DNA from: Rhodospirillaceae bacterium
GTDB lineage: Bacteria > Pseudomonadota > Alphaproteobacteria > DSM-16000 > Inquilinaceae
DNA length: 64,000 bases
Assembly: GCA_020638595.1 (NCBI GenBank)
Contig: JACKIG010000014.1
Coordinates: 62,001 to 126,000 of the forward strand
Reading direction: 5' to 3'
The position numbers were made by a program, and so were the translations under genes. Shown here one piece after another: positions 25,739 through 35,032 of this stretch (positions are counted from its first letter, which is position 1; each line of letters begins with the position of its first letter). The notes under the pieces are model-generated. The model did no database searches. It was not told the DNA's origin and saw nothing but the letters and a program-made list of their open reading frames with translations.

Positions 25739-26422
25739 ATGCCAAGCGTGCTCATCACCGGCTCCGGCCGCGGCATCGGGGTGGAGCTGGCGCGCCAGTA
25801 CGCGGCGGCCGACTGGACCGTTTATGCCACATTGCGCAACACCGACCGGGCGGCGGCCCTGCTGGCGATCCAGGGCGACGTCAAGGTGCTGGAGCTGGAC
25901 GTGGCCGATCCTGAGTCGATCACAACGCTCGCCGGACGCATGGCCGGCACGCCCATCGATCTGCTGATCAACAACGCGGGGATCTATGGGCCGCGCGGGC
26001 TGGGCCTCGGCGGCCTGTCCTATGGCGACTGGGAACAGGTGCTGGCGGTCAACACCCTGGGGCCGGTTCGCATGGTCGAAGCCTTCCTTGAGCATCTTCG
26101 GGCCGGCGAGCAGAAGAAGATCGCCGCCATCACCAGCAAGATGGGCAGCATCGCCGAGAACACGTCCGGCGCGAACTACATCTACCGATCGTCCAAGGCG
26201 GCCCTGAACGCGACGATGAAGAGCGTGGCACTCGACCTCAAGGGCGAGGGGTTCAGCGTCGCCATCATCCATCCCGGCTGGGTGCGCACGGACATGGGCG
26301 GCCCCAACGCGCTGATCGAGCCGCGCCAGAGCGTCCAGGGCATGCGCCGGGTCATCGAGGCGGCGACGCCGGCCACCACCGGCCGATTCTACAACTACGA
26401 CGGAACGGAAATCCCGTGGTGA
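25739..26422 (+). CDS. Short-chain dehydrogenase, CsgA/C-factor-like
   Basis: A 227-residue SDR. The cofactor motif is VLITGSGRGIGVELARQYA, followed by NNAGIYGPRG, the Ser in ITSKMGSIAEN and the catalytic pair YRSSK (written IYRSSKAAL). After the active site, IIHPGWVRTDMGGPNALIEPRQSVQGMRRVIE is typical of the group that includes Myxococcus CsgA and sniffer-type carbonyl reductases. It is probably NADP-linked because TLRNTDRAAAL follows strand 2. It begins 44 bp after ivd on the same strand and is likely co-transcribed, but I cannot assign it a step in leucine breakdown. Confidence 0.85.
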   Translation: MPSVLITGSGRGIGVELARQYAAADWTVYATLRNTDRAAALLAIQGDVKVLELDVADPESITTLAGRMAGTPIDLLINNAGIYGPRGLGLGGLSYGDWEQVLAVNTLGPVRMVEAFLEHLRAGEQKKIAAITSKMGSIAENTSGANYIYRSSKAALNATMKSVALDLKGEGFSVAIIHPGWVRTDMGGPNALIEPRQSVQGMRRVIEAATPATTGRFYNYDGTEIPW

Positions 26423-26459
26423 ACCGGCGCGGACCGGGCGGCGGGACAGGGACGACGGC

Positions 26460-27434
26460 ATGCACACGCGTACACTAGACGATTGGACCCATGTCCACCG
26501 CTTCGGCGACGCCGATACCGGCGCGCGCGAGCGGCGGGTGCTCTGGGTCATCGGGCTGACCGCGGCCACCATGGTGGCGGAGATCGCCGGCGGCATCGCC
26601 TTCGGGTCGATGGCCCTCTTGGCGGACGGCCTGCACATGGCCTCGCACGTCACGGCGCTGGCGATCACCGCCTTCGCCTATGCCTTCGCGCGCCGCCATG
26701 CCGACGATCCCCGCTTCAGTTTCGGCACCGGCAAGGTGGGGTCCCTGGCGGGGTTTGCCAGCGCCGTCCTGCTGGCCGGCTTCGCCGGGGTGATGGCGGT
26801 GGAAAGCGTCGGCCGGCTGATGGCCCCGCGCGAGATCGTCTTCGACCAGGCGCTGGTGGTGGCGGCCGTCGGCCTGGCGGTGAACGCCGTCAGCGCGGTG
26901 CTGCTGCGCGGGGGACACGGCCATGGGCACCATCACGATCATGACGACGATCACGACCACGACCACGATCACGGCCATGGGACACATGACGACGATCACA
27001 ACCTGCATGGCGCCTATCTGCATGTCATCGCCGACGCGCTGACCTCGGTGTTGGCAATCCTGGCCCTGCTGGCCGGCAAGCTGGCCGGATGGGTGTGGCT
27101 GGACCCGCTGATGGGGATCGTCGGCGCGTTGCTGATCGCCCACTGGTCGTGGGGCCTGCTGCGCCGGACCGGTGCCGTCCTGACCGACCGCCAGGCGCCG
27201 CTGCCGGTGTGCCGCGCGATCACCGACGCCATCGAAGGCGACGGTACCGACCGGGTCGCCGACCTGCATGTCTGGTCGATCGGCCCGGGCTCACGCGCCG
27301 CCATCCTGTCGGTCGTCACCGACGATCCCCAGGCACCCGCGCACTATCGCGAGCGCCTGCCCGACGACCTGGGCTTGGCGCATGTGTCGATCGAAGTGCA
27401 TCGCTGCCCCAACCAACATGGCGGTGTCCCGTGA
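26460..27434 (+). CDS. dmeF: Cation diffusion facilitator, DmeF-like Co/Ni (divalent metal) efflux protein
   Basis: A 324-residue inner-membrane antiporter of the CDF family. Six helices are expected. Metal-site motifs include [22 protein letters not shown] (H/D site in helix 2) and [14 protein letters not shown] (helix 5). Between helices 4 and 5 is a long His/Asp loop (about residues 150-178, with [14 protein letters not shown] and repeated DHDHDHGHG) that can bind Zn, Co or Ni. The end domain carries the CDF C-terminal ferredoxin-like fold. The N-terminus and overall pattern match DmeF more than ZitB or CzcD. No metal regulator is adjacent. Its stop overlaps the GTG start of the acyl-CoA dehydrogenase (GTGA), so the two are coupled. 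Confidence 0.9.
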   Translation: MHTRTLDDWTHVHRFGDADTGARERRVLWVIGLTAATMVAEIAGGIAFGSMALLADGLHMASHVTALAITAFAYAFARRHADDPRFSFGTGKVGSLAGFASAVLLAGFAGVMAVESVGRLMAPREIVFDQALVVAAVGLAVNAVSAVLLRGGHGHGHHHDHDDDHDHDHDHGHGTHDDDHNLHGAYLHVIADALTSVLAILALLAGKLAGWVWLDPLMGIVGALLIAHWSWGLLRRTGAVLTDRQAPLPVCRAITDAIEGDGTDRVADLHVWSIGPGSRAAILSVVTDDPQAPAHYRERLPDDLGLAHVSIEVHRCPNQHGGVP

Positions 27435-28570
27435 TCCTGACCGAAGACCAGACGATGGTCCGCGACGCCGCACGCGCCTTCGCGCGTGAGCGGATCGCCC
27501 CGTTCGCCGCGGACTGGGACCGCGAGGCGCGGTTCCCGGCGGAGACGCTGGCCGAAATGGGCCGCCTCGGCTATCTCGGCATGCTGATGCCGGAGGAATG
27601 GGGCGGATCCGGCGCCGATTTCGTCAGCTATATCCTGGCGCTGGAGGAGATTGCCGCCGGCGACGGTGCCTGCTCCACCATCATGAGCGTGCAGAACTCC
27701 GTCACCTGCGCCCCGATCCTCAGCTTCGGCAGCGAGGACCAGAAGCGCCGCTATCTGACGGCGCTGGCGCGCGGCGAGATCCTGGGTGCCTTCTGCCTGA
27801 CGGAGCCCGAGGCCGGGTCGGATGCCGCGGCCATCCGTACGCGGGCGCGCAAGGTCGAAGGCGGCTGGGTTCTGAACGGCACCAAGCAGTTCATCACCAG
27901 CGGCAGCGTGGCCGACCTGGCACTGGTGTTTGCCGTGAGCGAGCCCGAGGCCGGCAAGCGCGGCATCAGCGCCTTCCTGGTGCCGACCGCCACGCCCGGC
28001 TACCGGGTGGCGCACCTGGAACGCAAGCTGGGCCAGCGGGCGTCCGACACCGCGCAGATCGCCCTTGAAGACTGCTTCGTTCCCGACGACCACCTGATGG
28101 GCGGGCAAGGGGCCGGCTATCGCATTGCCCTGGCCAATCTGGAGGGCGGGCGCATCGGCATCGCCGCCCAGGCCGTGGGCATGGCACGGGCGGCCTGCGA
28201 TGCGGCACTGGCCTATGCGCAGGAGCGCGAGAGTTTCGGCGTGCGCATCATCGAGCACCAGGCCGTGGCCTTCCGCCTCGCCGACATGGCCACGCGCATC
28301 GAGGTGGCGCGCCAGATGGTGCTGCACGCGGCCAGCCTGCGGTCCGCCGGGCTGCCCTGCCTGAAGGAAGCGTCCATGGCCAAGCTGTTCGCCAGCGAGA
28401 TGGCGGAGGCCGTGTGTTCCGACGCCATCCAGATCCACGGCGGCTACGGCTATGTGCAGGACTTCCCGGTGGAGCGCATCTGGCGCGACGTGCGCGTCTG
28501 CCAGATCTACGAAGGGACCAGCGACATCCAGCGGATGCTGATCGCCCGCAGCCTCGCCGCGACGGCATAG
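27431..28570 (+). CDS. Acyl-CoA dehydrogenase (short/branched-chain type)
   Basis: A 379-residue acyl-CoA dehydrogenase starting with GTG at 27431, inside the last codons of dmeF (4-bp overlap). All family domains are present: [59 protein letters not shown] and [21 protein letters not shown]. The catalytic base is Glu361 in [15 protein letters not shown], the position used by short-, medium- and branched-chain enzymes, unlike the two other dehydrogenases in this window. The likely substrates are isobutyryl-, 2-methylbutyryl- or butyryl-CoA; the sequence alone does not separate these. It sits between dmeF and ygiD. Confidence 0.9.
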   Translation: MILTEDQTMVRDAARAFARERIAPFAADWDREARFPAETLAEMGRLGYLGMLMPEEWGGSGADFVSYILALEEIAAGDGACSTIMSVQNSVTCAPILSFGSEDQKRRYLTALARGEILGAFCLTEPEAGSDAAAIRTRARKVEGGWVLNGTKQFITSGSVADLALVFAVSEPEAGKRGISAFLVPTATPGYRVAHLERKLGQRASDTAQIALEDCFVPDDHLMGGQGAGYRIALANLEGGRIGIAAQAVGMARAACDAALAYAQERESFGVRIIEHQAVAFRLADMATRIEVARQMVLHAASLRSAGLPCLKEASMAKLFASEMAEAVCSDAIQIHGGYGYVQDFPVERIWRDVRVCQIYEGTSDIQRMLIARSLAATA

Positions 28571-28583
28571 GGGCGGGCCGGCG

Positions 28584-29366
28584 ATGGATACGCTGCCCAG
28601 CCTGTTCGTCTCCCACGGGTCGCCGATGCTGGCGCTGGAGGACGGGCCGGCGCGATCGTTCCTGGTGCAGCTCGGGCAGACGCTGGGCCGCCCCCGTGCG
28701 GTCGTCGTCTTCTCCGCCCATTGGGAGGCGCCGGGTCCGCTGGTCACGGCCGCCCCCCGGCCCGGGACGATCCACGATTTCTACGGCTTTCCCGCCGCGT
28801 TGCATGCGATGCGCTATCCGGCCCCGGGCGATCCGGTCCTGGCGGGCGAGGTGGCGCGCCGGCTGCAAGGGGCCGGGTTGCCGGCCGGGCTCGACGCTGC
28901 CCGCGGGCTCGACCACGGGGCCTGGGTACCGTTGAGCCTGATGTTCCCAAAGGCCGACGTGCCGGTCGTCCAGGTATCGATCGACCCGGGGCTTGGTCCC
29001 GCCTATCACCTGCGCCTGGGCGAGGCGATGCGGCCGCTGCGGTCGGACGGCATCCTCGTCGTCGGCTCGGGCAGCGCCACCCACAACCTGCGCGAGCTGC
29101 ACTGGGGCGATCCCGGGGCCGCACCGCCGGACTGGGTGACGGACTTCGCCGAGTGGCTGTCGGCTGCGGTGGAAGCCGGGGACGCGGACGCCCTGCTGGC
29201 CTGGCGCGAGACGGCGCCGCATGCGCTGCGCAACCATCCCACCGACGAACACCTGCTGCCCCTGTTCTGTGCCCTGGGGGCGCGGACCGCCGGCCAGGCG
29301 GGCCGTCGCCTGCACACCAGCCACACCTATGGCGCGCTGGCCATGGATGTCTACGCCTTCGACTGA
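28584..29366 (+). CDS. ygiD: DODA-type extradiol aromatic-ring-opening dioxygenase (YgiD/LigB family)
   Basis: A 260-residue class III extradiol dioxygenase-fold enzyme. Family marks are PSLFVSHGSPM (His11, metal ligand), VVVFSAHWEAPG (His), IHDFYGFP, GLDHGAWVPLSLMFP (His) and GSGSATHNLREL (His). These match the zinc- or iron-binding residues of YgiD and plant DOPA 4,5-dioxygenase. E. coli YgiD cleaves L-DOPA in vitro; the natural role is unclear. It starts 14 bp after the acyl-CoA dehydrogenase stop and is the last gene of the rightward cluster; a stem-loop with a T-run follows. Confidence 0.9.
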   Translation: MDTLPSLFVSHGSPMLALEDGPARSFLVQLGQTLGRPRAVVVFSAHWEAPGPLVTAAPRPGTIHDFYGFPAALHAMRYPAPGDPVLAGEVARRLQGAGLPAGLDAARGLDHGAWVPLSLMFPKADVPVVQVSIDPGLGPAYHLRLGEAMRPLRSDGILVVGSGSATHNLRELHWGDPGAAPPDWVTDFAEWLSAAVEAGDADALLAWRETAPHALRNHPTDEHLLPLFCALGARTAGQAGRRLHTSHTYGALAMDVYAFD

Positions 29367-29386
29367 CGTCCCGGCGTGACGGCGGC

Positions 29387-29430
29387 CGGCGGCGGCCCGA
29401 TCGGGGTGCCACGGTCGCCGCCGCTTTTTC
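29387..29430 (+). terminator. Intrinsic terminator after ygiD
   Basis: GCGGCGG (29389-29395) pairs with CCGCCGC (29418-29424), directly followed by CTTTTTCTT. The loop is about 22 bases with further G/C pairing possible. The stem plus T-run 20-60 bases after the stop codon is the clearest Rho-independent terminator in the window and closes the ivd/SDR/dmeF/dehydrogenase/ygiD run. Confidence 0.65.
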
Positions 29431-29499
29431 TTGCGACGGAAATGCCCCGCACGATCGTTTGCCTGCCGTTGACCACTGAAACGGAGGCGATCGCGTATC

Positions 29500-29886
29500 A
29501 TGCGTAGGATGGCATCGGCAGTCTTCGGCGGCGTGCTGGCCCTGGCGGCCGCCACGGCATTGGCGCAGCAGGTTGATTTCCTCGGGTCGCGGATGGTTGC
29601 CGACCTGTCGGAAACCGACGTGATCCAGGCACAGGGAACGCAGCGTTATGCCGCCGTCCGGCTGTGCGTGGCGCAGCGGGCCGTGCATTTCCGCGACTTG
29701 GACATCATCTTCGCCAATGGCGGCAGCCAGGACGCGGTCATCCGCCAGCAGATCAATCCCGGGGAGTGCACCCGATGGATCGACCTGCACGGCGGCACGC
29801 GCAACATCACGCGCATCGTGCTGCGCTATGACACGCTGGTGAACGCCGGCGTGCAGGCGCAGGTCTCCGCCTACGGCCGCCGCTGA
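29500..29886 (+). CDS. Secreted small protein, DUF2541-like
   Basis: A 128-residue protein with a signal peptide (MRRMASAVFGGVLALAAATALAQ, cleavage near residue 22). The mature part is about 105 residues and predicted beta-rich, with FLGSRMVADLSETDVI, YAAVRLCVAQRAVHFRDLDIIFANGGSQD and RWIDLHGGTRNITRIVLRYDT. This pattern resembles the DUF2541 group of periplasmic proteins. It has two Cys residues (in RLCVAQ and GECTRW), which could form a disulfide. A GGAGGCG element precedes the ATG. Its last 16 bases overlap the end of the convergent peroxidase gene. Function unknown. Confidence 0.75.
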   Translation: MRRMASAVFGGVLALAAATALAQQVDFLGSRMVADLSETDVIQAQGTQRYAAVRLCVAQRAVHFRDLDIIFANGGSQDAVIRQQINPGECTRWIDLHGGTRNITRIVLRYDTLVNAGVQAQVSAYGRR

Positions 29887-31025
29887 TCGGCGGCCCGCGG
29901 TCCGCCCTCACCGCCCCAGCGGTAGGGCGATTGCAGGCGTTCGTCGGTCAGAAAGGTGCTGTCGGTCAGCGCCTCCAGGAAGGCCAGCAGGTCCCTGCGT
30001 TCGGCCTCGCTGAGGGCGAACCCCCGGACATCGGGTGAGACCAGCGGCGATGGCGGGCCGGTCAGCGCGGCGCGTCCGCCGGCGGCGTAATGCGTGATCA
30101 CCGCGTCCAGCGTGGCGATGGAGCCGTCATGCATATAGGGCGCGGTGATCGCGACATTCCTCAGGGACGGTGTGCGGAAGCGGCCCATATCGGCGGGCGC
30201 GCCACTATGCTCGATCAAACCGCGGTTGCCGTCGGGATAGGCGCCGGCGCCGTCGAGGTTGTAGAGACCGGTGTTGTGGAACCGCGGCGCACCGGCGGCA
30301 TCGGTGAAATGGGGCGGCACATGGCAGACCGCGCAGGCCAGCCGGTCGCTCTCGAACAGCGCCAGGCCACGCAGCGCGGCGGCATCAAGGGCGCCTGATG
30401 CCGGGTCGCGGAGGTGGCGGTCATAGGCGGTGTCGGCCGAGATCAGGGTGCGCTGGAAGGCGGCCAGCGCCATGCGGATGGCCGGGAAGTCGATGGTGCC
30501 GCCGGTGTCCGGAAACGCCGCCAGGAAGCGCTGGCGATAGCCGGCATCGATCCGCAACCGGGCGAGGATGTCGGCCTGGCGCCCGCCTGCCATCATCTCG
30601 ATCGGATCGGTGCCGAAGAGCGGCGTCGCCGACTGCTCCTCCAACAGCGTCTGCGCCGGATCGGCCCAGGTCAGCACCCGGAAATAGCCGACATTGGCCA
30701 GCCCCGGCGTATTGTGCGGGTGGCGCTGGCCGGTGATGCCGATGGCGACGGGGCGGCCGTCGGTAAACCCCAGCTCCGGCCGGTGGCAGGTGCCGCAGGA
30801 CATGTAGCCCGGCCCCGACAGGCGCACGTCGTAGAACAGGTAGCGCCCCAGCGCGGCGCGCTCGGGCGTCGTCGGGTTGTCGGCAGGGGCGGGCGGGGGC
30901 TCGGCGGCGACCGGCAGGTATGATCCGCCCTCGGTCCCCCCGGCCGGGCGGGCAGCCAGCCACCATGCGCTGGCCAGCACCGCCACAACGGCCAGCACCC
31001 TGGCACCACGAGCGGGGACATGCAT
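29871..31025 (-). CDS. Di-haem cytochrome c peroxidase / MauG-family protein
   Basis: A 384-residue periplasmic protein from the ATG at 31025 (MHVPARGARV), with GGGAG upstream. An N-terminal helix (VLAVVAVLASAWWLAA) serves as signal or anchor. Two c-type haem sites are visible: CGTCH (residues about 77-81, with the family's RPELGFTDGRP after it) and CAVCH (about 228-232, followed by PPHFTD). The distal region has FRTPSLRNVAITAPYMHDGS, where Met or Tyr contacts the second haem. Family members either reduce H2O2 using cytochrome c or, like MauG, oxidise proteins. The known bacterial CCP has Met near this point; here it is PYMHDG, which fits. Its last 16 bases overlap the convergent secreted-protein gene. 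Confidence 0.88.
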   Translation of the reverse strand: MHVPARGARVLAVVAVLASAWWLAARPAGGTEGGSYLPVAAEPPPAPADNPTTPERAALGRYLFYDVRLSGPGYMSCGTCHRPELGFTDGRPVAIGITGQRHPHNTPGLANVGYFRVLTWADPAQTLLEEQSATPLFGTDPIEMMAGGRQADILARLRIDAGYRQRFLAAFPDTGGTIDFPAIRMALAAFQRTLISADTAYDRHLRDPASGALDAAALRGLALFESDRLACAVCHVPPHFTDAAGAPRFHNTGLYNLDGAGAYPDGNRGLIEHSGAPADMGRFRTPSLRNVAITAPYMHDGSIATLDAVITHYAAGGRAALTGPPSPLVSPDVRGFALSEAERRDLLAFLEALTDSTFLTDERLQSPYRWGGEGGPRAADQRRP

Positions 31026-31186
31026 CCGCGGCAGCTCCCTTCGTCCCCTCAGGCTCGGCGTCGGACTGGCGGTCCGCAAGCCTAGGCTGGCGACCGGCAA
31101 TCCCACAACAGACCAGCCTATGGAGCGACCCAGGGGCCGTCCACACATGACCCCTTATCGTGACCCCAGGTCGGGCGGGGCCGTCG

Positions 31187-32701
31187 TCAGAACAGGGTGC
31201 CCTGGCCCGGGGCCGGTTTGGCCCGCTGGGGGGCTGCGCGGGGGCGCGGGGGGGCGGGGCCGTCGACGGTGGCAGGCACGCGGCGGTCGTCGCGGAACTC
31301 CAGGCTGATGGCCGCACCGGGGGCCAGGGCCTCGGCGTCCGTCACCGGCTCGTCGGCGCTGTCGCGGACCAGGACGAAGCCCCGGCGCAGGACGTCCTTG
31401 TAGGAGTAGCTGTCCAGCAGGCTGCCCGAGGCGGCGAGGCGGTCGCCGGCGCGGGCAAGCAGCGCCCGCACCGCGCGGTCCAGCCGATCGCCGGCCAGCG
31501 GGGCGAAGCGGTGGCGCCGCCAGTCGGTCAGCGTCGGCCCGAGCGCCGCAAAGCGCTCGGCGACGGCCGCGGCATGGCGGGCCGCCGCGGCCAGGCGCTC
31601 GCGGGGGTGGACCAGGCGTGCCGAAAGCTGGCCAAGCGCGGCGCGATGGCGCTCCAGCGCCACGCGGGTCGCGCGGTCCAGCCGTTCCGTCCGGTCGTCG
31701 AAGCGCTGGAATGCCGGCTCCAGCAGGCGGGCCGGGTCGCCGAGGCCGCGCGCCAGGCCTTCCAGCCGCAATCGCCGCTCGCCGAACAGGCGGGCGGTGC
31801 CCGCGACCAGGCGGCGCTGGCCGTCGAGCAACTGGGCCATCAGGTCGGCCCTGACGGGCACCGCCATCTCCGCCGCGGCCGTCGGGGTCGGGGCCCGGCG
31901 GTCGGCGACGAAGTCCAGCAGCGTCGTATCCGTTTCGTGCCCGATGGCGCTGATCAGCGGGATCGTGCCTTCGGCGGCGGCGCGGACCACCACCTCTTCG
32001 TTGAACGGCATCAGGTCTTCCAGGCTGCCGCCGCCGCGGGCGACGATCAAGAGGTCGGGCCGCTGGGCCGACCCGTCGGGCAGGCCGTTGAAGCCGGCGA
32101 TCGCCCCGGCCACCTGGTCAGCCGCAGCGTCGCCCTGCACCGCGACCGGCCACAGCAGCACCGGGCGCGGGAAGCGGTCGGCCAGCCGGTGCAGGATGTC
32201 GCGGATGACGGCACCCGACGGCGAGGTGACGATGCCGATCAGGCGCGGCAGCCGCGGCAGCGGCCGCTTACGCTCCTGATCGAACAGGCCCTCGGCCGCC
32301 AGCCGCCGCTTGCGCTCCTCCAGCATTGCCAGCAGGGCGCCGAGGCCGGCGGCCTCCATGCTCTCGATCACCAACTGGTACTTGGATTGGCCGGGATAGG
32401 TGGTCAGCCGGCCGGTGCAGATGACCTCCAGCCCCTCTTCGGCCCGGACGGTCAGCCTGGCGACACTGCCGCGCCAGCACACCGCCGCCAGCACCGCCTG
32501 GTCGTCCTTCAAGGTCAGGTAGAGATGGCCCGAGGAATGGTATTTCGGCTGGCTGATCTCCCCGCGCACGCGCACGCGGCCGAACTCCGACTCCACGAGC
32601 CGCTTCAGCGACAGCGACAGCTCGCTGACGGTGAATTCCGGCAGATTGCTGCCGGCAAGGGGAAGGGTGGGCGGGTCCTGTGACATCGGCGTTGCGGGCA
32701 T
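31187..32701 (-). CDS. xseA: Exodeoxyribonuclease VII large subunit
   Basis: A 504-residue nuclease subunit from the ATG at 32701 (MPATPMSQ); an ATG at 32686 would give 499 residues. The open frame continues far upstream, but that part is antisense to purD. The N-terminal OB domain is EFTVSELSLSLKRLVESEFGRVRVRGEISQPKYHSSGHLYLTLKD. The catalytic domain contains IGIVTSPSGAVIRDI, RPDLLIVARGGGSLEDLMPFNEEVVVRA and SAIGHETDTTLLDFVADRRAPTPTAAAE. The C-terminal coiled-coil part ends in SYKDVLRRGFVLVRD. It degrades single-stranded DNA to oligonucleotides with XseB, which is not in this window. It is divergent from purD with 51 bp between, a common alphaproteobacterial pair. Confidence 0.96.
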   Translation of the reverse strand: MPATPMSQDPPTLPLAGSNLPEFTVSELSLSLKRLVESEFGRVRVRGEISQPKYHSSGHLYLTLKDDQAVLAAVCWRGSVARLTVRAEEGLEVICTGRLTTYPGQSKYQLVIESMEAAGLGALLAMLEERKRRLAAEGLFDQERKRPLPRLPRLIGIVTSPSGAVIRDILHRLADRFPRPVLLWPVAVQGDAAADQVAGAIAGFNGLPDGSAQRPDLLIVARGGGSLEDLMPFNEEVVVRAAAEGTIPLISAIGHETDTTLLDFVADRRAPTPTAAAEMAVPVRADLMAQLLDGQRRLVAGTARLFGERRLRLEGLARGLGDPARLLEPAFQRFDDRTERLDRATRVALERHRAALGQLSARLVHPRERLAAAARHAAAVAERFAALGPTLTDWRRHRFAPLAGDRLDRAVRALLARAGDRLAASGSLLDSYSYKDVLRRGFVLVRDSADEPVTDAEALAPGAAISLEFRDDRRVPATVDGPAPPRPRAAPQRAKPAPGQGTLF

Positions 32702-32752
32702 GATACAAGCCTGCCCGCAGACGGCAACAAGCGGCGGCGGGGGACGGGGACG

Positions 32753-34027
32753 TTGAACATTCTGGTGGTCGGCGGCGGGGGACGGGAACACGCGCTGTGC
32801 TGGGCGATTGCGGCATCGCCCCTGTGTGACAGGCTGTACTGTGCGCCGGGCAATGCCGGCATCGCGGCCGAGGCCGAATGCGTGCCGATCGACGCCATGG
32901 ATATCGACGCGCTGGTGGCCTTCGCGATGGAACGCGCCATCGACTTCGTCGTCGTCGGGCCGGAAGCCCCGCTGGTCGCCGGGCTGGTGGATCGCCTGCA
33001 GGCCGCGGGCATCAAGGCCTTCGGGCCGACCGCGGCGGCGGCGGCCCTGGAAGGCTCGAAGGGCTTCATGAAGGACCTGTGCGCCCGCCATGGCGTGCCG
33101 GGCGCCGGCTATCGGCGGTTCACCGACCCCGACGCCGCCAAGGCGCATATCCGGGCGCGGGCGGCGCCGGTCGTGGTCAAGGCCGACGGGCTGGCGGCCG
33201 GCAAGGGCGTGATCGTCGCCCGGTCGGCGGCGGAGGCCGAACAGGCGGTGGACGCGCTGCTGGTCGAGCGCATCCACGGCGCCGCCGGTGCCGAGATCGT
33301 CGTCGAGGACTGCATGGCGGGACCGGAGGTGAGCTTCTTCGCCCTTGTCGACGGGGCCGATGTGCTGCCGCTGGCCACCGCCCAGGACTACAAGCGCGCC
33401 GGCGACGGCGATGCCGGGCCGAACACCGGCGGCATGGGGGCGGTGTCGCCGTCGCCCCGTGTCGATGCGGCCCTGCACGACCGCATCATGGCCGAGATCA
33501 TCCGCCCCGTGGTCGCCGGCATGGCCGCGGAAGGGCGGCCGTTCAAGGGGGTGCTGTTCGCCGGCCTGATGCTGACCGATGAGGGGCCGCAACTGCTGGA
33601 ATTCAACGTCCGCTTCGGCGATCCGGAATGCCAGGCCCTGGTGATGCGCCTGCAGTCCGACCTGCTGCCGGCGCTGATGGCAGCCAGCGACGGCGTGCTG
33701 AAGACCTTCGACCTCAGGTGGCGCGACCAGGCTGCCGTCTGCGTGGTGATGGCAAGCAACGGCTATCCGGGGACCTATGAGAAGGGCACGGTGATCGACG
33801 GCCTGGATGCGCCGGGGGGCGAGGCGTCCGGCGACGGCCCGGTGGTCTTCCATGCGGGGACGCGCCGGCGCGACGACGGACGGATCGTTGCCGATGGGGG
33901 GCGGGTGCTCGGCGTCACGGCGACCGGGGCGACCGTGGCGGAGGCACGCGCCGCGGCCTACGCCGCCGTCGGTCGCATCCGCTGGCCCGGCGGCTTCTGC
34001 CGCAGCGATATCGCCGCCGGCCTCTGA
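32753..34027 (+). CDS. purD: Phosphoribosylamine--glycine ligase
   Basis: A 424-residue GAR synthetase of purine biosynthesis (5-phosphoribosylamine + glycine + ATP to GAR). It starts with TTG at 32753 with GGGGACG in front; MNILVVGGGGREHALCWAI is the family N-terminus, so this start is well supported. ATP-grasp motifs are PVVVKADGLAAGKGVIVA, EIVVEDCMAGPEVSFFALVDG, DYKRAGDGDAGPNTGGMGA and LFAGLMLTDEGPQLLEFNVRFGDPECQ. The length is normal. It shares a very short divergent promoter region with xseA (51 bp between start codons). Confidence 0.97.
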   Translation: MNILVVGGGGREHALCWAIAASPLCDRLYCAPGNAGIAAEAECVPIDAMDIDALVAFAMERAIDFVVVGPEAPLVAGLVDRLQAAGIKAFGPTAAAAALEGSKGFMKDLCARHGVPGAGYRRFTDPDAAKAHIRARAAPVVVKADGLAAGKGVIVARSAAEAEQAVDALLVERIHGAAGAEIVVEDCMAGPEVSFFALVDGADVLPLATAQDYKRAGDGDAGPNTGGMGAVSPSPRVDAALHDRIMAEIIRPVVAGMAAEGRPFKGVLFAGLMLTDEGPQLLEFNVRFGDPECQALVMRLQSDLLPALMAASDGVLKTFDLRWRDQAAVCVVMASNGYPGTYEKGTVIDGLDAPGGEASGDGPVVFHAGTRRRDDGRIVADGGRVLGVTATGATVAEARAAAYAAVGRIRWPGGFCRSDIAAGL

Positions 34028-34364
34028 CGACCGCAGGCCGGCCTTCGGCGGCGGTGACGGCGCCGGTAAGCGGTCACGATTGCGTGAGGATGGGCGGGTC
34101 GCGTGCCGAGACGCCCTGTCGCCACATTCTAATGTATTGCATTAAATATATCTCATAACTTATTGAATTATATTATATTATAAGTCGATGCCCCAACGGC
34201 GCCGGGCCTGGGCATCCGGCGTGCGGCCCGGCGGACATGCCTTGGTTGGACGGCGGTCCCGGGCGCGCGGATGTCACCTGCGCGCCCGCCGCGGATCAAA
34301 GCACTCGACCCGGCGCACCATGCGCGCGGCGTCAAGTGCTGAACCGCATTGGGGAGATCGCATC
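34028..34364. other. Intergenic stretch with an AT-rich island
   Basis: The 337 bases between purD and the membrane-protein gene contain no convincing gene. About 34124-34187 is extremely A/T-rich for this GC-rich chromosome, with TTAAATATA and repeated TATTATATTATA. A TAATG-TATTG-CATTA inverted repeat lies at 34130-34144. It may hold a promoter of the next gene or be a target for a silencing or nucleoid protein. 34188-34364 looks like ordinary leader DNA, with a GGGGAG ribosome site just before 34365. Confidence 0.6.
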
Positions 34365-34874
34365 ATGCTTGCCACCGCGACACCGGCGCCGCGCCGGTTT
34401 GTCGAACCGGTCACGACCACGCTGTTCGTCTCGGCCGTGCTCGCGGGCCTCGCGGCCGACGCGACGTGGGAAGTCTGGGCCCGGCTGATCACGCCGCTTT
34501 GGGTCGGCGGCCCGCTTCAACCGGCAGGACTGGTCCAGTCCGTCTTCGGCTTCAACGATATCGTGCTTGCCGAGGCGATCCATGGGGTCGTCGGCATCGT
34601 GTTCTATCCCTTGGGCTTCCTCTACGTGGCACGGCCGATTGCCCGCGCGGTGCTGCCGTACCTGCCATGGTGGATGGTCGGCCTGGGCTTCGGCGTCGGG
34701 CTCTGGGTCTTCGCCCTGTTCGTGATGGCGCATCTGATCGCCGGCCTGCCAGCATTCCTGGGGTTCGTGACGCTGACCTGGGCGTCGCTGATCGGCCATA
34801 TGCTGTTCGGTCTGGTGACGGCTGCGGTGATCCGTTGGCGCGAACACGGGGACGGCGCCGTGCGGCGCGGTTGA
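34365..34874 (+). CDS. Small integral membrane protein of unknown function
   Basis: A 169-residue inner-membrane protein from the ATG at 34365 (MLATATPAPRRF), with GGGGAG eight bases upstream. I see about four hydrophobic helices: VTTTLFVSAVLAGLAADATWEVW (16-38), a stretch with AIHGVVGIVFYPLGFLYVA (65-87), YLPWWMVGLGFGVGLWVFALFVMAHLIAG (95-123) and FLGFVTLTWASLIGHMLFGLVTAAVI (126-153). Charged or polar residues inside the helices (Asp24/Trp/Glu, His66, His118, His139) are unusual and could bind a metal or haem. I recognise similar unnamed alphaproteobacterial membrane proteins but no function. The AT-rich island at 34124-34187 lies in its upstream region. Confidence 0.75.
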   Translation: MLATATPAPRRFVEPVTTTLFVSAVLAGLAADATWEVWARLITPLWVGGPLQPAGLVQSVFGFNDIVLAEAIHGVVGIVFYPLGFLYVARPIARAVLPYLPWWMVGLGFGVGLWVFALFVMAHLIAGLPAFLGFVTLTWASLIGHMLFGLVTAAVIRWREHGDGAVRRG

Positions 34875-35032
34875 CCCGCCGGCACATCCCGGTGGTGCGA
34901 GCGGTCATGGGTTGCGCAACGGACCGGGCAACGGGGATCCATGGGCGTGGCGCCGGGATCGATGCCGACCGGGTGCGCAACCCAGACCGCACGCCCGGGA
35001 TCCGCCGACCGTTGCCCAAGGAGATGCGGGGA

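Noticed and set aside
31187..33853. An 888-codon frame that appears to fuse xseA with extra N-terminal sequence
   Set aside because: The upstream part is antisense to purD and has no family similarity; XseA starts at 32701 or 32686.
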